DNA from: JAOZTV01 sp965371805
Lineage (GTDB): Bacteria > Acidobacteriota > Aminicenantia > UBA2199
Length of the DNA: 64,000 bases
Assembly (NCBI GenBank): GCA_965371805.1
Contig: CBDUZW010000016.1
Coordinates: 1 to 64,000, forward strand
Reading direction: 5' to 3'
In this document: positions 43,843 through 54,800 of the stretch, one piece after another
Position numbering within the stretch: position 1 is the stretch's first letter
Layout: the number at the start of each line of letters is the position of its first letter
Made by a program: the position numbers and the translations under genes
The notes under the pieces: model-generated
What the model saw: only the letters and a program-made list of their open reading frames with translations
Told to the model about the DNA's origin: nothing
Database searches by the model: none

Positions 43843-44604
43843 TCACTTGTTTATTTTTTCATTTTTTAATTCAATACTCTTTATATATTTCATAGCGGTA
43901 GCCCAGGATGATATCAATGCGATAAGGAAGCCTGGAAATCCGTCGAGGATGCCCATTTTCCAAATATAAAATCTGAAGAATGTAATTGGAGGTAATATTA
44001 TAGATCTTAAATAAAGGAAGTTTTTACCTTTTTTTACAATATCCTCTGCCTGCATTTTTGAATATTTATTTAATCTTTTTATATGGTCGGTTATATCCCT
44101 ATAAGTGTAATGTAGGATATCTCCATTCAATTCTGAGGATATCTTTCCTTCTACTACTAATCTTTCATGAATCCGGCCTTCCCAATTACTCTTATCTTTT
44201 CTGAATAACCGCAATTTTTTATCAGGGTACCAGCCTGAGTGTTTAATCCATCTGCCGAGATAAGATGTTTTTCGTTTTATTTTATAACCTGAAAAATCCG
44301 TCCTTTCCAAATCTTTGATTTTTAGTATTTCTGTTCTTAGCACTTCAGAGACTCTTTCGTCTGCATCAAGGTTGAGAATCCAGTTATTTGCAGCCTGATT
44401 CATTGCAAAATTTTTTTGATCTCCATAATTTTCAAACTCATTTTGAATAATAATTGCACCATTATTTTTTGCAATTTCAACTGTTCTATCTGTTGAGTAG
44501 GAGTCGACAACAATTATTTCATCAGCAATTTCATGACAGGAAAGTAGAGCATCTTCTAATCGATCCTCTTCATTAAATGCAATGATAACTACAGATATTT
44601 TCAT
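43843..44604 (-). CDS. GT2-family glycosyltransferase (WaaE/KdtX-like)
   Basis: A 253-residue GT-A enzyme. ISVVIIAFNEEDRLEDAL (residues 3-20), DEIIVVDSYSTDRTVEIA (about 28-45) and the DxD-type LNLDADERV (about 77-85) form the nucleotide-sugar site. The middle (KRKTSYLGRWIKHSGWYPDKK) is typical of the LPS core glucosyltransferase WaaE / KdtX group. A hydrophobic stretch near the C terminus suggests membrane association. It begins 14 bases after the sugar nucleotidyltransferase gene, so both belong to one envelope-glycan operon. Confidence 0.82.
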   Translation of the reverse strand: MKISVVIIAFNEEDRLEDALLSCHEIADEIIVVDSYSTDRTVEIAKNNGAIIIQNEFENYGDQKNFAMNQAANNWILNLDADERVSEVLRTEILKIKDLERTDFSGYKIKRKTSYLGRWIKHSGWYPDKKLRLFRKDKSNWEGRIHERLVVEGKISSELNGDILHYTYRDITDHIKRLNKYSKMQAEDIVKKGKNFLYLRSIILPPITFFRFYIWKMGILDGFPGFLIALISSWATAMKYIKSIELKNEKINK

Positions 44605-44618
44605 TATATTAAGATACC

Positions 44619-45485
44619 CTAAAGGTCAATAAGTGTCAATTTGTTATCTTTAAAAAAAACGATTTTATTGGATATTGTTGAATTATTTATTGATACATTA
44701 TCTAATATAATAGAGTTAACTATATTGGAATTTCCAGAGACCTGTACATTGTTCCATAGTATTGAACCATGCACCTTAGAGTCTTTTGATATATTGGTGG
44801 ATTTAGATATTAGATTGCTATTTTCAGCGTCTATATACTTAATGTATTTAAATGAGGCGTCATAATAAAGTTTTGGGCTTCCGATATCAAGCCATAGATC
44901 CTCGTGTTCCAGTATTCTTATATCAAATTTATTGTTTTTAAGGGTGGTGAAAAAACTTTTGTCTTTAAAATGTTTTAAGATTTCAGTTTTAAAGATCGCG
45001 ATACCTGTGTACATTTTACCATTTGTTTTTTTGTCGGAAATACCCCTGAATTTATCTCCACAGATACTTAATTTTGAATATTTATTTTCCTTGTCACGTC
45101 TTACAAGCAATACGCCATCTGCATGTGTCTCATGTATCTTTTTTGCTAATTCTTTAATTGGGATTTTTAGAAAAATATCACCATTAATAACAAGTGTGTA
45201 TCCATCTTCTAAAGCTTGTGTTTTTTCTAAGACAGCACTTCCGCTTAACTTTTCTTCAAAAATATATTCTATTTTTAAATTGGATTTAATGTGATTCTTT
45301 AATGTTTCCGGTAAATAGTGTAAATTGATATAGCCTGACGTGACGCTGTTTGCTTCTAACTGGTTTAGGATTATATTTATTAAAGGAATACTATTTAATG
45401 GAAATACAGGTTTAGGTCTGAAGTTAGAAATGGGTTTTGCTCTTAATCCATATCCACCTGCAAGGATAAAAAAATTAATATTCAC
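44619..45485 (-). CDS. Sugar nucleotidyltransferase (mannose-1-P guanylyltransferase-like)
   Basis: A 288-residue NTP_transferase-family protein. The N-terminal AGGYGLRAKPISNFRPKPVFPLNSIPL (residues about 8-34) is a variant of the GG-x-G-x-R-x5-x-PKP nucleotide-binding loop. VINGDIFLKIP (about 99-109) holds the metal-binding Asp. The tail (about 225-288; SKDSKVHGSILWNNVQVSGNSNIVNSIILDN) is a left-handed beta-helix of hexapeptide type. It makes an activated sugar for the neighbouring glycosyltransferases; whether GDP-mannose or dTDP/UDP-glucose cannot be told. It overlaps the polyprenyl synthase gene by 11 bases. Confidence 0.78.
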   Translation of the reverse strand: MNINFFILAGGYGLRAKPISNFRPKPVFPLNSIPLINIILNQLEANSVTSGYINLHYLPETLKNHIKSNLKIEYIFEEKLSGSAVLEKTQALEDGYTLVINGDIFLKIPIKELAKKIHETHADGVLLVRRDKENKYSKLSICGDKFRGISDKKTNGKMYTGIAIFKTEILKHFKDKSFFTTLKNNKFDIRILEHEDLWLDIGSPKLYYDASFKYIKYIDAENSNLISKSTNISKDSKVHGSILWNNVQVSGNSNIVNSIILDNVSINNSTISNKIVFFKDNKLTLIDL

Positions 45486-46431
45486 GGTCCTTTATAAAAT
45501 CAAGAATATTTAGTAAAATTAATTTATACTCTGAATCTTCAAATGTCGTTAAAAAAGAGACACATTTCTCATAATAATTATTAATTATATCTAATGATTT
45601 TTCTTTTATTTTTTTTTCTTTAAATATTTTTATCAGTTCGGATTTATCCCATTTGGTAAAATCAATCTTTTTATTTCCTTCAATTTCTTTTAATAGCAGT
45701 ATATAAGGAAGTGTGATTTTTCCCTCTTTTAGGTCATTAAACTGTTCTTTACCTGATTTGTCCGAAAAAATATCCAGCAAATCATCGCTTATTTGAAACA
45801 TTGATCCGAAGTTCAATCCGAATTCATAGAAGTTTTCATTTGTTTCTAAATTATCATTTTTTAATACAGAAATCATCTTTGAAACAGCACCAAATAAAGC
45901 TGATGTCTTTCTTGAAATAATTTTGGTATATGTGTCTTCTGTCGTATTATAATTAAATGTATTTCCTGCTTCTATAATCTGTCCTTCTACCATTGCTCTT
46001 ACAGCATCAAGCATAACTCTCATTAGTTTTTTTTCTTCAAGATTCTCCATTATCATTAATGAGTTTATAAAGAGGAAGTCTCCGCCCAGTACAGAAACAT
46101 GATTACCAAAAACAGCATTCAATGTTTTATAGCCCCTTCTAAGATCAGAGTTATCGATAATATCATCATGGACTAAACTTGAAAGGTGAAAAATCTCAAT
46201 AGCAGCAGCAACATCAGGTAGATTATTGACCGGGATCCTGCACATCTTTGCAAGAATGAAGAAGAGTGTTGATCTGATTTTTTTTCCCTTTAAAACAGGG
46301 GTGAAACTATTCATCTCTTCAATTAAATCTATGCTACTGTGAATTGAGTTTTCAATTATCTTGTCAGTTCTATTTAAAAGATCCTTTATAGGTTCCTGGA
46401 TTAAGTCTAAATTCATCATACATCTTATCAT
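45475..46431 (-). CDS. Polyprenyl diphosphate synthase
   Basis: A trans-isoprenyl diphosphate synthase of about 318 residues. Both aspartate-rich motifs are present: DDIIDNSDLRRG (first, about residues 93-104) and DDLLD (second, about 219-223). The KKIRSTLF segment is the isopentenyl-diphosphate binding region. The size fits octaprenyl or heptaprenyl synthases that make quinone side chains, which may connect to the UbiA-family protein at 12.8 kb. Two close ATGs exist (46431 and five codons later) and neither has a convincing ribosome site. First gene of the minus-strand envelope operon. Confidence 0.88.
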   Translation of the reverse strand: MIRCMMNLDLIQEPIKDLLNRTDKIIENSIHSSIDLIEEMNSFTPVLKGKKIRSTLFFILAKMCRIPVNNLPDVAAAIEIFHLSSLVHDDIIDNSDLRRGYKTLNAVFGNHVSVLGGDFLFINSLMIMENLEEKKLMRVMLDAVRAMVEGQIIEAGNTFNYNTTEDTYTKIISRKTSALFGAVSKMISVLKNDNLETNENFYEFGLNFGSMFQISDDLLDIFSDKSGKEQFNDLKEGKITLPYILLLKEIEGNKKIDFTKWDKSELIKIFKEKKIKEKSLDIINNYYEKCVSFLTTFEDSEYKLILLNILDFIKDREY

Positions 46432-46526
46432 TAATGCAATATTTTTGCAATCTTAAATATGTTTTGCTTCATATAATTTATTAAAATTAAAAATTAACAA
46501 ATAGTTGCATTAACTCAAGAATATGC

Positions 46527-46555
46527 TTGCTTTTTGCACTTTAAGTTGTTATTAT
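46527..46555 (+). promoter_or_regulatory. Candidate promoter of the surface-protein operon
   Basis: TTGCTT at 46527-46532, a 17-base spacer and TATTAT at 46550-46555, leaving a leader of about 87 bases before the ATG at 46649. Confidence 0.35.
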
Positions 46556-46648
46556 ATTAACTATTTTGTTGCAAGCCAGTCATGCAATGTAGTATTGAAT
46601 CTAATTGAAATCTAGATTGAAGACTTTATATAGTGTTAAGGGGTTTAA

Positions 46649-49297
46649 ATGAAAAAAAACAGATTATTATGTACAATGATATTTATTTATTTTATGGTTT
46701 TAGTTTTTAATGTATCACTTTTTGGAGAAACGGTTTCTTTGAAGGTTATTAATAATAATACCAAATTATTTAAAAATGCTTCAAAAAACAGCATTATTCT
46801 TTTAATTATTCAAAAAGATATCATTTTAAATGGAACTAAAGTTGATGAAAATTGGTATCGTGTTGTATATATGGGCGCAAAAAATGTAGATGGGCCTGAA
46901 GCAAAAAAAAAATCTGTGATTGGATATATTCATAAAGACTCTATCTCTACTATTGCACCTTTAAATAAAATTGCAGAAAATAAAAAGAAAAAAATTAAAA
47001 TTAAAGCTAAGAAAAAAGATAAAATATTTATAATGGGCATGGGTATGGTCAGGTTGAATTGGACAAAGGTTGAAGGGGATGAGTTCAGGTTTCGGTCCAG
47101 TGACCTCGGATTACCATCGGACCTTTCTACAAGGGAACGAGCCTCGTTTATGGTAGATGGAACCTTTGGAAGTGGGAAATATGATATAAAAGGAAATCTT
47201 AATTATGACCCTGAAACCAGGATTACTGAGCCACCATTGGATTTTATATTGACAATAGGAAATGATAATACGAGAGTTACTATAGGAGACAATAGATCCG
47301 GAGTATTTCTTGACTCTTTATTTACGAGATATATGCATCCATTTAGAGGAATTTCTACACAGTTGAAGTCGAAGAATGCAGGGGTAGAATTTATCATTGG
47401 ATTGGCAAGAGGTGAAACCGGGCTTGATGAAATACCGACCAGTATTGGTGCAGGCCCTTATAGTCTTGAAGAGGCACCTGTTCTAAGAGGAAGCGAAATA
47501 GTGTTTCTTGTCGTAAAAAGTCAGTCTAATCCTGAAAATGAGATAAAAAGAATCAGGATGGTCAGGAATAGTGATTATTTTATAGACTATGATAGAGGAG
47601 ATATAGTATTTTCCTATCCCTTATATCCAACTGATCAGATAGGTAATCCTCAATTTTTAGTCATAAATTACCAGTATGAGTCAATTGCCGGGAGTTTTAC
47701 AAGAGGGATAGGTGGCGTTAAGGCTTTTTATGAGCCATTTGATTTTTTAAAACTGAATTTTTCATATCTAGCTGATATGGATAAGAATATTGATTTTTCC
47801 GAAGCTGTAAAAAACAGAAGAGGGATCTACTCTCTTGGATTTGAAATAAATTCAAAGAAAGTGACGATGTTTACGGAGTTTGCAAAAAACGATGAGGTCT
47901 CATCAGACAATCAATATGCATTTTTTGGAGGAGGTGTTGTTAATTTTTCAAAAAAACTCCACCTTTTTTTTAATTCATGGCAGGTTGATCCGGAATTTCC
48001 AACCTTTGCAAATAGACAACTTGAGTATGGATTTAATCTATTTCAAGTATATCCTGTTTTTGCTCAAAGGAACATTTTTTTGTCTCCTTTTCAATTTACA
48101 AGAAATCTTGGGACACAATTATTCCCATTCACATTACTGGGGCTTGCTATTGATGAAAAAGAAAGCAATGGTTTCTTAGAGTGGGATGATAGCGAGAATG
48201 TTGTTAATTTTGGATATGGAAGAAGAGATAAGATCTCTGAAGACTTAAAAAACAGGACTTTTTATTTATCTGCTTTCAGGGATAAAAAAAAATATCAGAT
48301 ATGGGGAAAATTCCAGGGAGAGACAAGCTTTGATGATAATAGAGAAAATACAGATCTTAAAGTTAACTCTTATATAGCAGGCTGGAGACAAAGAATTATA
48401 AAGAACTCAAAGGGAGGCGTATTCTTTCAATTGGATTATAATGGAACTGAAACTGATGATTTTTTAAATCTTCAGGAGGACAGTTTTAGACATAGTACCT
48501 CTTTCTCTCTCGAATATTTGAAGGAGAGTGAAGGGGTGTTCGGTGCTTATAGAAAGGAAACGCTTAAGGAAAAAGATACAGGTAGAGAGATTGCAGAGAG
48601 TAATGTCTTTGAATTTGGTGTTAAATTCCATTTTTTTAAGAATTTCTTTGTAGATTCCAGATATCGTGATGAAAAAAACACCAGGGATGGATTAGAGTCA
48701 ACAGCAAATTTGGTCTCACTTGGAGCAGGATTTGAGAGTGAAAGGTTCAGAGGTATTGGAAGATACGAAGTACAGATAAATGAAACTGATGGGAATGAAG
48801 GAAGAAGAGAATTATGGTCACTTTTTCTCTTTGGATCTCCTGTTAAACGAATGAGTCTCAGTTTAAAATATTATAAACGTAAGGGAAAGGATATTGAGAG
48901 TATTTTTCTCTCAGAAAGATCAGAAGAGCAGCTGAGTTTTAGACTTTTATATAAACCTGTTAATTCTCTAACTCTTTATTCACAGTGGAGATATGATATA
49001 AATGCAGAATTAGCTCCGCCTCTTGACCAGATCAAGAGTAATTCTCTCGCATCAATACAAGGATTAAAGTACAGGTTTTTAAGAAAATTTGAGTTTTTGA
49101 TAAATTATAAGTTATTAAAAATATGGGGCCCAATAGAAAATAGCAAAGAATCATTTGCTGCAGAGATAGGGTATCTGATTCATAAGAATTTTAGATTGGG
49201 GATAGGTTATGAGATAGTGAATTTCAGTGATACTCTTATTTCTGAAAATAATTATAATTCCAATACAGGTTATTTTAAACTTGTAGCAATATTTTAG
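46649..49297 (+). CDS. Predicted outer-membrane beta-barrel protein with SH3-like N terminus
   Basis: 882 residues. A signal peptide (about 1-28) precedes a bacterial SH3-like domain (about 28-105; VSLKVINNNTKLFKNASKNS, VGYIH-type end) and a lysine-rich linker. The remainder (about 130-882) is rich in alternating hydrophobic/polar strands and ends in Phe (KLVAIF), as outer-membrane barrels do. The segment DYFIDYDRGDIVFSYPLY...FLVINYQYE (about 309-345) recalls strand motifs of large outer-membrane translocon or anchor proteins such as SprA. A clear AAGGGG ribosome site is present. First gene of a three-gene operon with two DUF11 proteins, so it may display or secrete them; that is inference. 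Confidence 0.7.
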   Translation: MKKNRLLCTMIFIYFMVLVFNVSLFGETVSLKVINNNTKLFKNASKNSIILLIIQKDIILNGTKVDENWYRVVYMGAKNVDGPEAKKKSVIGYIHKDSISTIAPLNKIAENKKKKIKIKAKKKDKIFIMGMGMVRLNWTKVEGDEFRFRSSDLGLPSDLSTRERASFMVDGTFGSGKYDIKGNLNYDPETRITEPPLDFILTIGNDNTRVTIGDNRSGVFLDSLFTRYMHPFRGISTQLKSKNAGVEFIIGLARGETGLDEIPTSIGAGPYSLEEAPVLRGSEIVFLVVKSQSNPENEIKRIRMVRNSDYFIDYDRGDIVFSYPLYPTDQIGNPQFLVINYQYESIAGSFTRGIGGVKAFYEPFDFLKLNFSYLADMDKNIDFSEAVKNRRGIYSLGFEINSKKVTMFTEFAKNDEVSSDNQYAFFGGGVVNFSKKLHLFFNSWQVDPEFPTFANRQLEYGFNLFQVYPVFAQRNIFLSPFQFTRNLGTQLFPFTLLGLAIDEKESNGFLEWDDSENVVNFGYGRRDKISEDLKNRTFYLSAFRDKKKYQIWGKFQGETSFDDNRENTDLKVNSYIAGWRQRIIKNSKGGVFFQLDYNGTETDDFLNLQEDSFRHSTSFSLEYLKESEGVFGAYRKETLKEKDTGREIAESNVFEFGVKFHFFKNFFVDSRYRDEKNTRDGLESTANLVSLGAGFESERFRGIGRYEVQINETDGNEGRRELWSLFLFGSPVKRMSLSLKYYKRKGKDIESIFLSERSEEQLSFRLLYKPVNSLTLYSQWRYDINAELAPPLDQIKSNSLASIQGLKYRFLRKFEFLINYKLLKIWGPIENSKESFAAEIGYLIHKNFRLGIGYEIVNFSDTLISENNYNSNTGYFKLVAIF

Positions 49298-49306
49298 GGG
49301 AAAAAA

Positions 49307-51814
49307 ATGAAAAAAATTTTTATATTAATTTTAATTTTTATTATAGCAGCAAATTTAGGTATTGCTGCAGATGAAGTGTTATGTTATACCGAAGGAGTAA
49401 CTGATTCTTCTTCATTTAATATTTATACTGGAAGAGATGATACAAATAATCCTATCAAATGGACTCATAATATTCCTGCTGGAATACTTGAAAGAGTGGT
49501 AAGGGTTGGTTTGTATATAGAAGCATATGATGTAGATTATCCATCTGATGATGAACATGACAGGGTATATTTTAATGGATATGATCTTGGTCTTCTTGAA
49601 GGAATTAATAATACATGGATGACTGTTGAGAAAACTGTACCGGTAGAAGCTCTAAAATCAGGAATTAATAATCTGAAAGTCGTTGTAGATGAGTTAGGAA
49701 AAACCTGGAAGGTCACTATTAGAGCGAGTGAATTGAGGTTTTACTGTTCCACTGAAGACCCTGATTTTTCAATAGGTTCAACCCCGAAAACGAATGAAAT
49801 AAATGCAGGTGATAAAGTAAACTATAAAGTTGATCTCGTTGCCTTAAATGGATTTGACAGCCCGGTTACCCTGAGCATTTCAGGATTGCCTAAAAATAGT
49901 TCTGCTAAATTTTCTCCGAATCCAGCCATACCCACAATAAGTTCAGAACTTGTAATCTCTACAAATACAAATACTCCTACTGGTAAATATAAGCTTGGTA
50001 TAACTGGAACTGGCGGTGGGCAAACTCACTCTGAAGAAGTAGAACTAAATATAAAGGACGGTACAATCTCTTTTATTGGGGAAATTACAAATAAGTTTTT
50101 CCGCAATGTAGCAAAAAGTGGTGATATTATTGAGTTAAATGTAAACTTTAGAAATAGATCCGGGATTGAAATGAAAAAAGTTGAAGTTTATTCAACTTTT
50201 TCAGAACATTTTGAATATACAGGTGATGATTCCGGAGTTTCTCCAAGAATTCAAGGTGGTAAATATTCCTGGGTGATTTCAGAGATGGCGGTGAATGAAA
50301 CGAAGAATATTAATGTGAAATTTAAGATTAAAGAAGATGGATATTTTGGGGTAATTAAAAATATTTCCTATTTAGCACATAGTTCAATTCATAAAAGTTT
50401 TGAGTCAAACTATACAGAGCTTCTTATTCATAAGGAAAATATAAGTCTTGTTAAGAGGGTTGATAAGTCTCAGACAAAGCCATTAGGTGAATTAAACTAT
50501 ACACTTTCTGTAAATAATAACTCCTCCTTTCCTGTAAATGGTATTGAAATTGAGGATGTACTTTCAGATCATCTTGAATTTATTTCTCAGGAAAGTGATC
50601 TGGTCTTTTTAAATACAGGTAATAAACTTGTCTGGAAAACAGATATTGACATTAATAAAGAGGTTAAAATAAAAATAAAAGTGAAGGTAAAATCTTCTGT
50701 TTTTTCAAAAGAGATAATAAGTAATAAATTTAAGCTGAGTTCATCTGATATTAAAGAGGATCTTGAATCAAATACAGTCTCCTCCATGGTCATTGCAGAA
50801 CCGGTTGTTATAAGTAAGGTAAAATTTACAAAAAGAGCAGAGATCAGGCAGTCTGAGGTAGGACGGATAGTTAGATTTAGATTTACAATTGACAATAACT
50901 CCAACTCTGTTCTGATTGCTCCAAGAATTAAGGATCAATTGCCACAGGGATTTTCTTATGTAAAAGGCACTTCTGTTCTTAATGGGTTAAAAACAGTAGA
51001 TCCAATTGGAAAAAACGTAATAACCTGGAGATTGCCCGATATACCTCCTAAGAGATCGGTAACTTTGAGATTTCAGACTGTTATTGGTGCTGATGTAAAG
51101 AGAGGAAAAAACATTAATAGAGGTTTTCTTTATGCTACGGACAGTACAGGGAAAAATATTACACTTGATTCTTCAGATTTTATAAATGTATCAACTTCAG
51201 GTTTTGTTTTTTACAGTGGCGTAGAAGGAACTGTTTTTATAGATAGAAATAAGGATGAATTCTACTCAACTGGAGACACAGCTCTTGAAGGGATAGAGAT
51301 CAGACTCTCTACTGGCGATAAGGCATTCACCAATAAGATGGGTGAATATTCATTTAAGGACCTTAAACCCGGTGAATATGGATTAGGTATAAATAGGAGA
51401 ACCCTTCCTGAAAGATTTAAATTGTTTTCACAATCTCCTGTTTCAGTGACACTTTTTGACGGACTCACCGATCAGAAGGACTTTGGGCTGGTATTTAAAG
51501 GCGATGATTTAGAGAAACCCTGCCGATTAAAAGGGATAGTCTATATAGATAAAAACAATAATAAAGTACTTGATGAAGGAGAAAGGATGCTGGAAAATTA
51601 TACAGTGACTTTAGATAAGAAGACAAAAAGCAGGATTTCCAAGAAAGGGTATTTTGTATTCACCCATTTGAAAGAGGGAAAACATTCTATAAAAATAGAA
51701 TACGGTCATAAAAAATTAATAAAGGAAGTATCCTTGAAAATTGGGAAAAATTTGTTTTATTTCCCTGTTTTATTTACCGGTATAACGATCAAAGTGACAG
51801 GAGATAAAAAATGA
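49307..51814 (+). CDS. DUF11 surface protein with CnaB/SdrD-like domains
   Basis: 835 residues with a signal peptide (about 1-21). The region to about 150 is a beta-rich domain (VYFNGYDLGLLEG..NNTW). It is followed by an alpha-galactosidase-NEW3-like domain (about 155-245, SIGSTPKTNEINAGDKVNYKV start), about three DUF11 repeats (245-630) and two CnaB/SdrD_B-like domains (about 640-725 and 735-830). The latter start with acidic loops DRNKDEFYSTGD and DKNNNKVLDEGE that resemble calcium sites. An AGGGG ribosome site lies before the ATG, 9 bases after the barrel gene. It overlaps the giant gene by 4 bases (ATGA). Likely an extracellular stalk or filament component. Confidence 0.8.
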   Translation: MKKIFILILIFIIAANLGIAADEVLCYTEGVTDSSSFNIYTGRDDTNNPIKWTHNIPAGILERVVRVGLYIEAYDVDYPSDDEHDRVYFNGYDLGLLEGINNTWMTVEKTVPVEALKSGINNLKVVVDELGKTWKVTIRASELRFYCSTEDPDFSIGSTPKTNEINAGDKVNYKVDLVALNGFDSPVTLSISGLPKNSSAKFSPNPAIPTISSELVISTNTNTPTGKYKLGITGTGGGQTHSEEVELNIKDGTISFIGEITNKFFRNVAKSGDIIELNVNFRNRSGIEMKKVEVYSTFSEHFEYTGDDSGVSPRIQGGKYSWVISEMAVNETKNINVKFKIKEDGYFGVIKNISYLAHSSIHKSFESNYTELLIHKENISLVKRVDKSQTKPLGELNYTLSVNNNSSFPVNGIEIEDVLSDHLEFISQESDLVFLNTGNKLVWKTDIDINKEVKIKIKVKVKSSVFSKEIISNKFKLSSSDIKEDLESNTVSSMVIAEPVVISKVKFTKRAEIRQSEVGRIVRFRFTIDNNSNSVLIAPRIKDQLPQGFSYVKGTSVLNGLKTVDPIGKNVITWRLPDIPPKRSVTLRFQTVIGADVKRGKNINRGFLYATDSTGKNITLDSSDFINVSTSGFVFYSGVEGTVFIDRNKDEFYSTGDTALEGIEIRLSTGDKAFTNKMGEYSFKDLKPGEYGLGINRRTLPERFKLFSQSPVSVTLFDGLTDQKDFGLVFKGDDLEKPCRLKGIVYIDKNNNKVLDEGERMLENYTVTLDKKTKSRISKKGYFVFTHLKEGKHSIKIEYGHKKLIKEVSLKIGKNLFYFPVLFTGITIKVTGDKK

Positions 51815-54800
51815 AGGATCAAATGAAGATGAAATTAAAAACTATTCTGTTCACAATCCTGATTTGCCTGCTTCCTTTTGGCATGCAGGCCCAGGTTGGT
51901 GTTGGTGGAAACTCAGAGATCAACCAGTGCGAGACCAATACTTATACCATCTCTGTCACTAATAGTTCTGGGGGACCGTTGACCGGACTGGTTATAACCG
52001 CTCATATGGTAAATCTCAATGGATTTACTTATGTCCCCGGCTCCACTGTTATTGGTATTGGAGGCCCCTTTTGTGCCGCTAATCCCGTACCTTCCGGTTC
52101 CGACCTCATCTGGAACATTGATCTTGGCTGCGCAGGTACGACTACTTTAAATAACGGTGCAACCTTGGATATCAGTTTTCAATTGGCCACTGATTGTGAT
52201 GCGGTTTCCGGGTCATTAAATGTTACCTTTGATTCCAATGAAACTGCCCCCGACGGCACCGGTGTCTTAAACATTAAGGTTAATCCCGGGGCCATTATCA
52301 TAAGAAAAGAATTGACAGTTATTCCACAGGTATTTCTCGGAACTGCAACCTGGACCCTGACTGTTGAGAACACCGGCTTTGGTGTTATTGAGAATGTTTT
52401 TATTACCGATGTACTTGGTGCAGGTTTAACCTATGTATCCTCTACCGAGAGTGGAAATAATGCCGGTCAGACAACCACCTGGTCCAGTGCCGAATATCCG
52501 GCATTGGTCTCCATGAATCCCGGTGATACTCTGACAATGCAGATCACTGCACAGGTGACTGATTGTAACAATCTTGATAACACTGCTGATGCCCGTTTCG
52601 GTTGTATTCCAGGCGCAGGGAATGCCTGTTATGATACATCTATAGACGGCGGTACCGCCCGTGCCTCAGTCCAGCGTATTGTCCGTACTCCGGATATTGT
52701 TTTCACTCCTCTCCCCATCAATTTCACCTATTGTGATGATACCCAGAATGTTGCTTTTACCATTACCAATAATGGTGATGGTATTGCCTTCCAGGTTTGG
52801 ACATTGGTTGACTTGTCACAATTTACCGTTTCCAACGTCTCTGCCGGAGCGACTTATAATGCTGGGCAGAACCGTTTTGAATTAACGGATCCATTGGCAG
52901 CCCTTGGTGGGAATTATAACCTTAGTTTTGATTTAACTTTTAATACATGGTGTGGAGGCAGTTTTCCAACAGGTGATCTGCTTTGGCAGAAACTCTATGA
53001 AGACGAGTGTGGCCAGGAATTTTATCCACCTGTTGAGCTAAGTACTATCAGTGCTCCCACCAATACTTCCAGCTTAGCTGTTGCTAAAACTGGAGCCCCA
53101 TCTCAGATTGAGATCGGCGGTTCCATTACATATAACGTAACTTCATCCTATACCGGTCAATTAAATTGTGATTCTCCCAGTAATCCAACGGGGACAATTA
53201 CCGTTGTAGACACCCTGCCTGCCGGACTGGTTCCTACTTCATATCCGGGTGCAGTCTGGGATCCCGGTCCCCGCACCCTCACCTGGACCTATCTTCCACC
53301 AGCCACTCTAAATGCCAATTATACCGTAGATGTTCCGGATGTCACCCAGTGCGAGACTTATTGTAATACCATTTTTACGAATACAGTTAACGCCACCGGT
53401 ACCGATTGTTGTGGTTGTGCTTTAAATGCTTCTGCATCTCAGACCACTGCAATTGAATGTGCCGAAGGGGTTACTTCAGATAAAACCAGTAGTAGCCCTA
53501 CCGAACGTTGCTATGATACCACCTATACCAATACCTATGTCTTCTCAGGTGGTTCTGTAGTGAACCTCAATGATCTTGTTTTTACCGAAGAAGCCGAGTT
53601 GAACCAGCAATATGTCGGTGCCAGTCTCTCCATCAACCTCAGCGGCAGTGGAGATATCACCGGTTCTGCAGCCATCACGGATAATACGCCAACCGGTGGA
53701 GGCAATGGTCTTATTCTTGATTTCACCGGTGCAGCTGCCACTCCGTTGGCTGGGCAGACACTGACCATCACCTATGATCTCACTGCTACTGCAGCCACAC
53801 TCACTGCCTGTACAAACAATACCTTCTATTCCTGGTCATCCCTTAGTATGGGAACTGCGGGTTCTCTCTGTTTAACTGACGGTATCATCCATGAGACTAC
53901 GGTAGTAAGCCTGGGTACCCCCGGCATGTCAGTTGATGTAACCGGTCTCGGGTTAATATATAATACCTGTGAGACCCAAACTATAACCGTTACTTTTACC
54001 CAGACCACTGACTATAATCCAAAAGATGTCCAACTGGTTCTTTCAGGTCTCAACTACTTTGTTGTGAACCCTGGTACGATCGGTTGTGGAGGTTCTGTAG
54101 CGCCTGTTGCCTGTACTCCTGTCATGGACGGCGACGATTATGTGTGGACCTTTAACGACGCCTTTACTGCCAACGGTGTAAATGCCGTATTTACCATAGA
54201 TGTTCAGAAACGCTGCTCAGGAGGCAGTGCTTTAACTGCTACCGGATATTTTGATGACGCCTGTACCGATGATGCCACAATTGATGAGCTCTGTTCGGTT
54301 ACCGGCTCTGACACCCCCGTCCTTTTATTGATAGGGGACCTTCTGATAGAAAAAACACCGGAAACCTATTATGCTACTACCAATACAGTTGTTTGGGAAA
54401 TCTATGTCACCAACCGTGGTACCGGTACAGCCTATAACGTCTGGGTAGACGATGTTTTAGGCAGTGGTTTACAATATAATCACGGTGCAGCTCCGGCAAT
54501 AGTGGATGATATGACCGGAGTTACTGTCAACGACTCCCTCGATCACCTGGGTGGAGCCATTAACGGAGCTTCTATTGAGATCCTTGAGATGGCGGCCGGA
54601 GAACGACGGCAGATTACCTTTACCGCTACACAGATTAATTGTACCGGCCTCACCAATGATGTTACTACCAACTGGGGCTGTATAAATATTGATTGTCAGC
54701 CGGATGTAACCGACAGTTCCATCGTACAGATCCCGGCACCCAACTTAATAAACACAAATACTATTACACCAGTAAATGGAATCAATGCCTGTGAAGATCC

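Noticed and set aside
46900..46915. Homopolymeric A tract in the barrel gene as a phase-variation switch
   Set aside because: A runs of this size occur throughout this AT-rich window, and the frame here is intact; there is no specific sign of slippage control.
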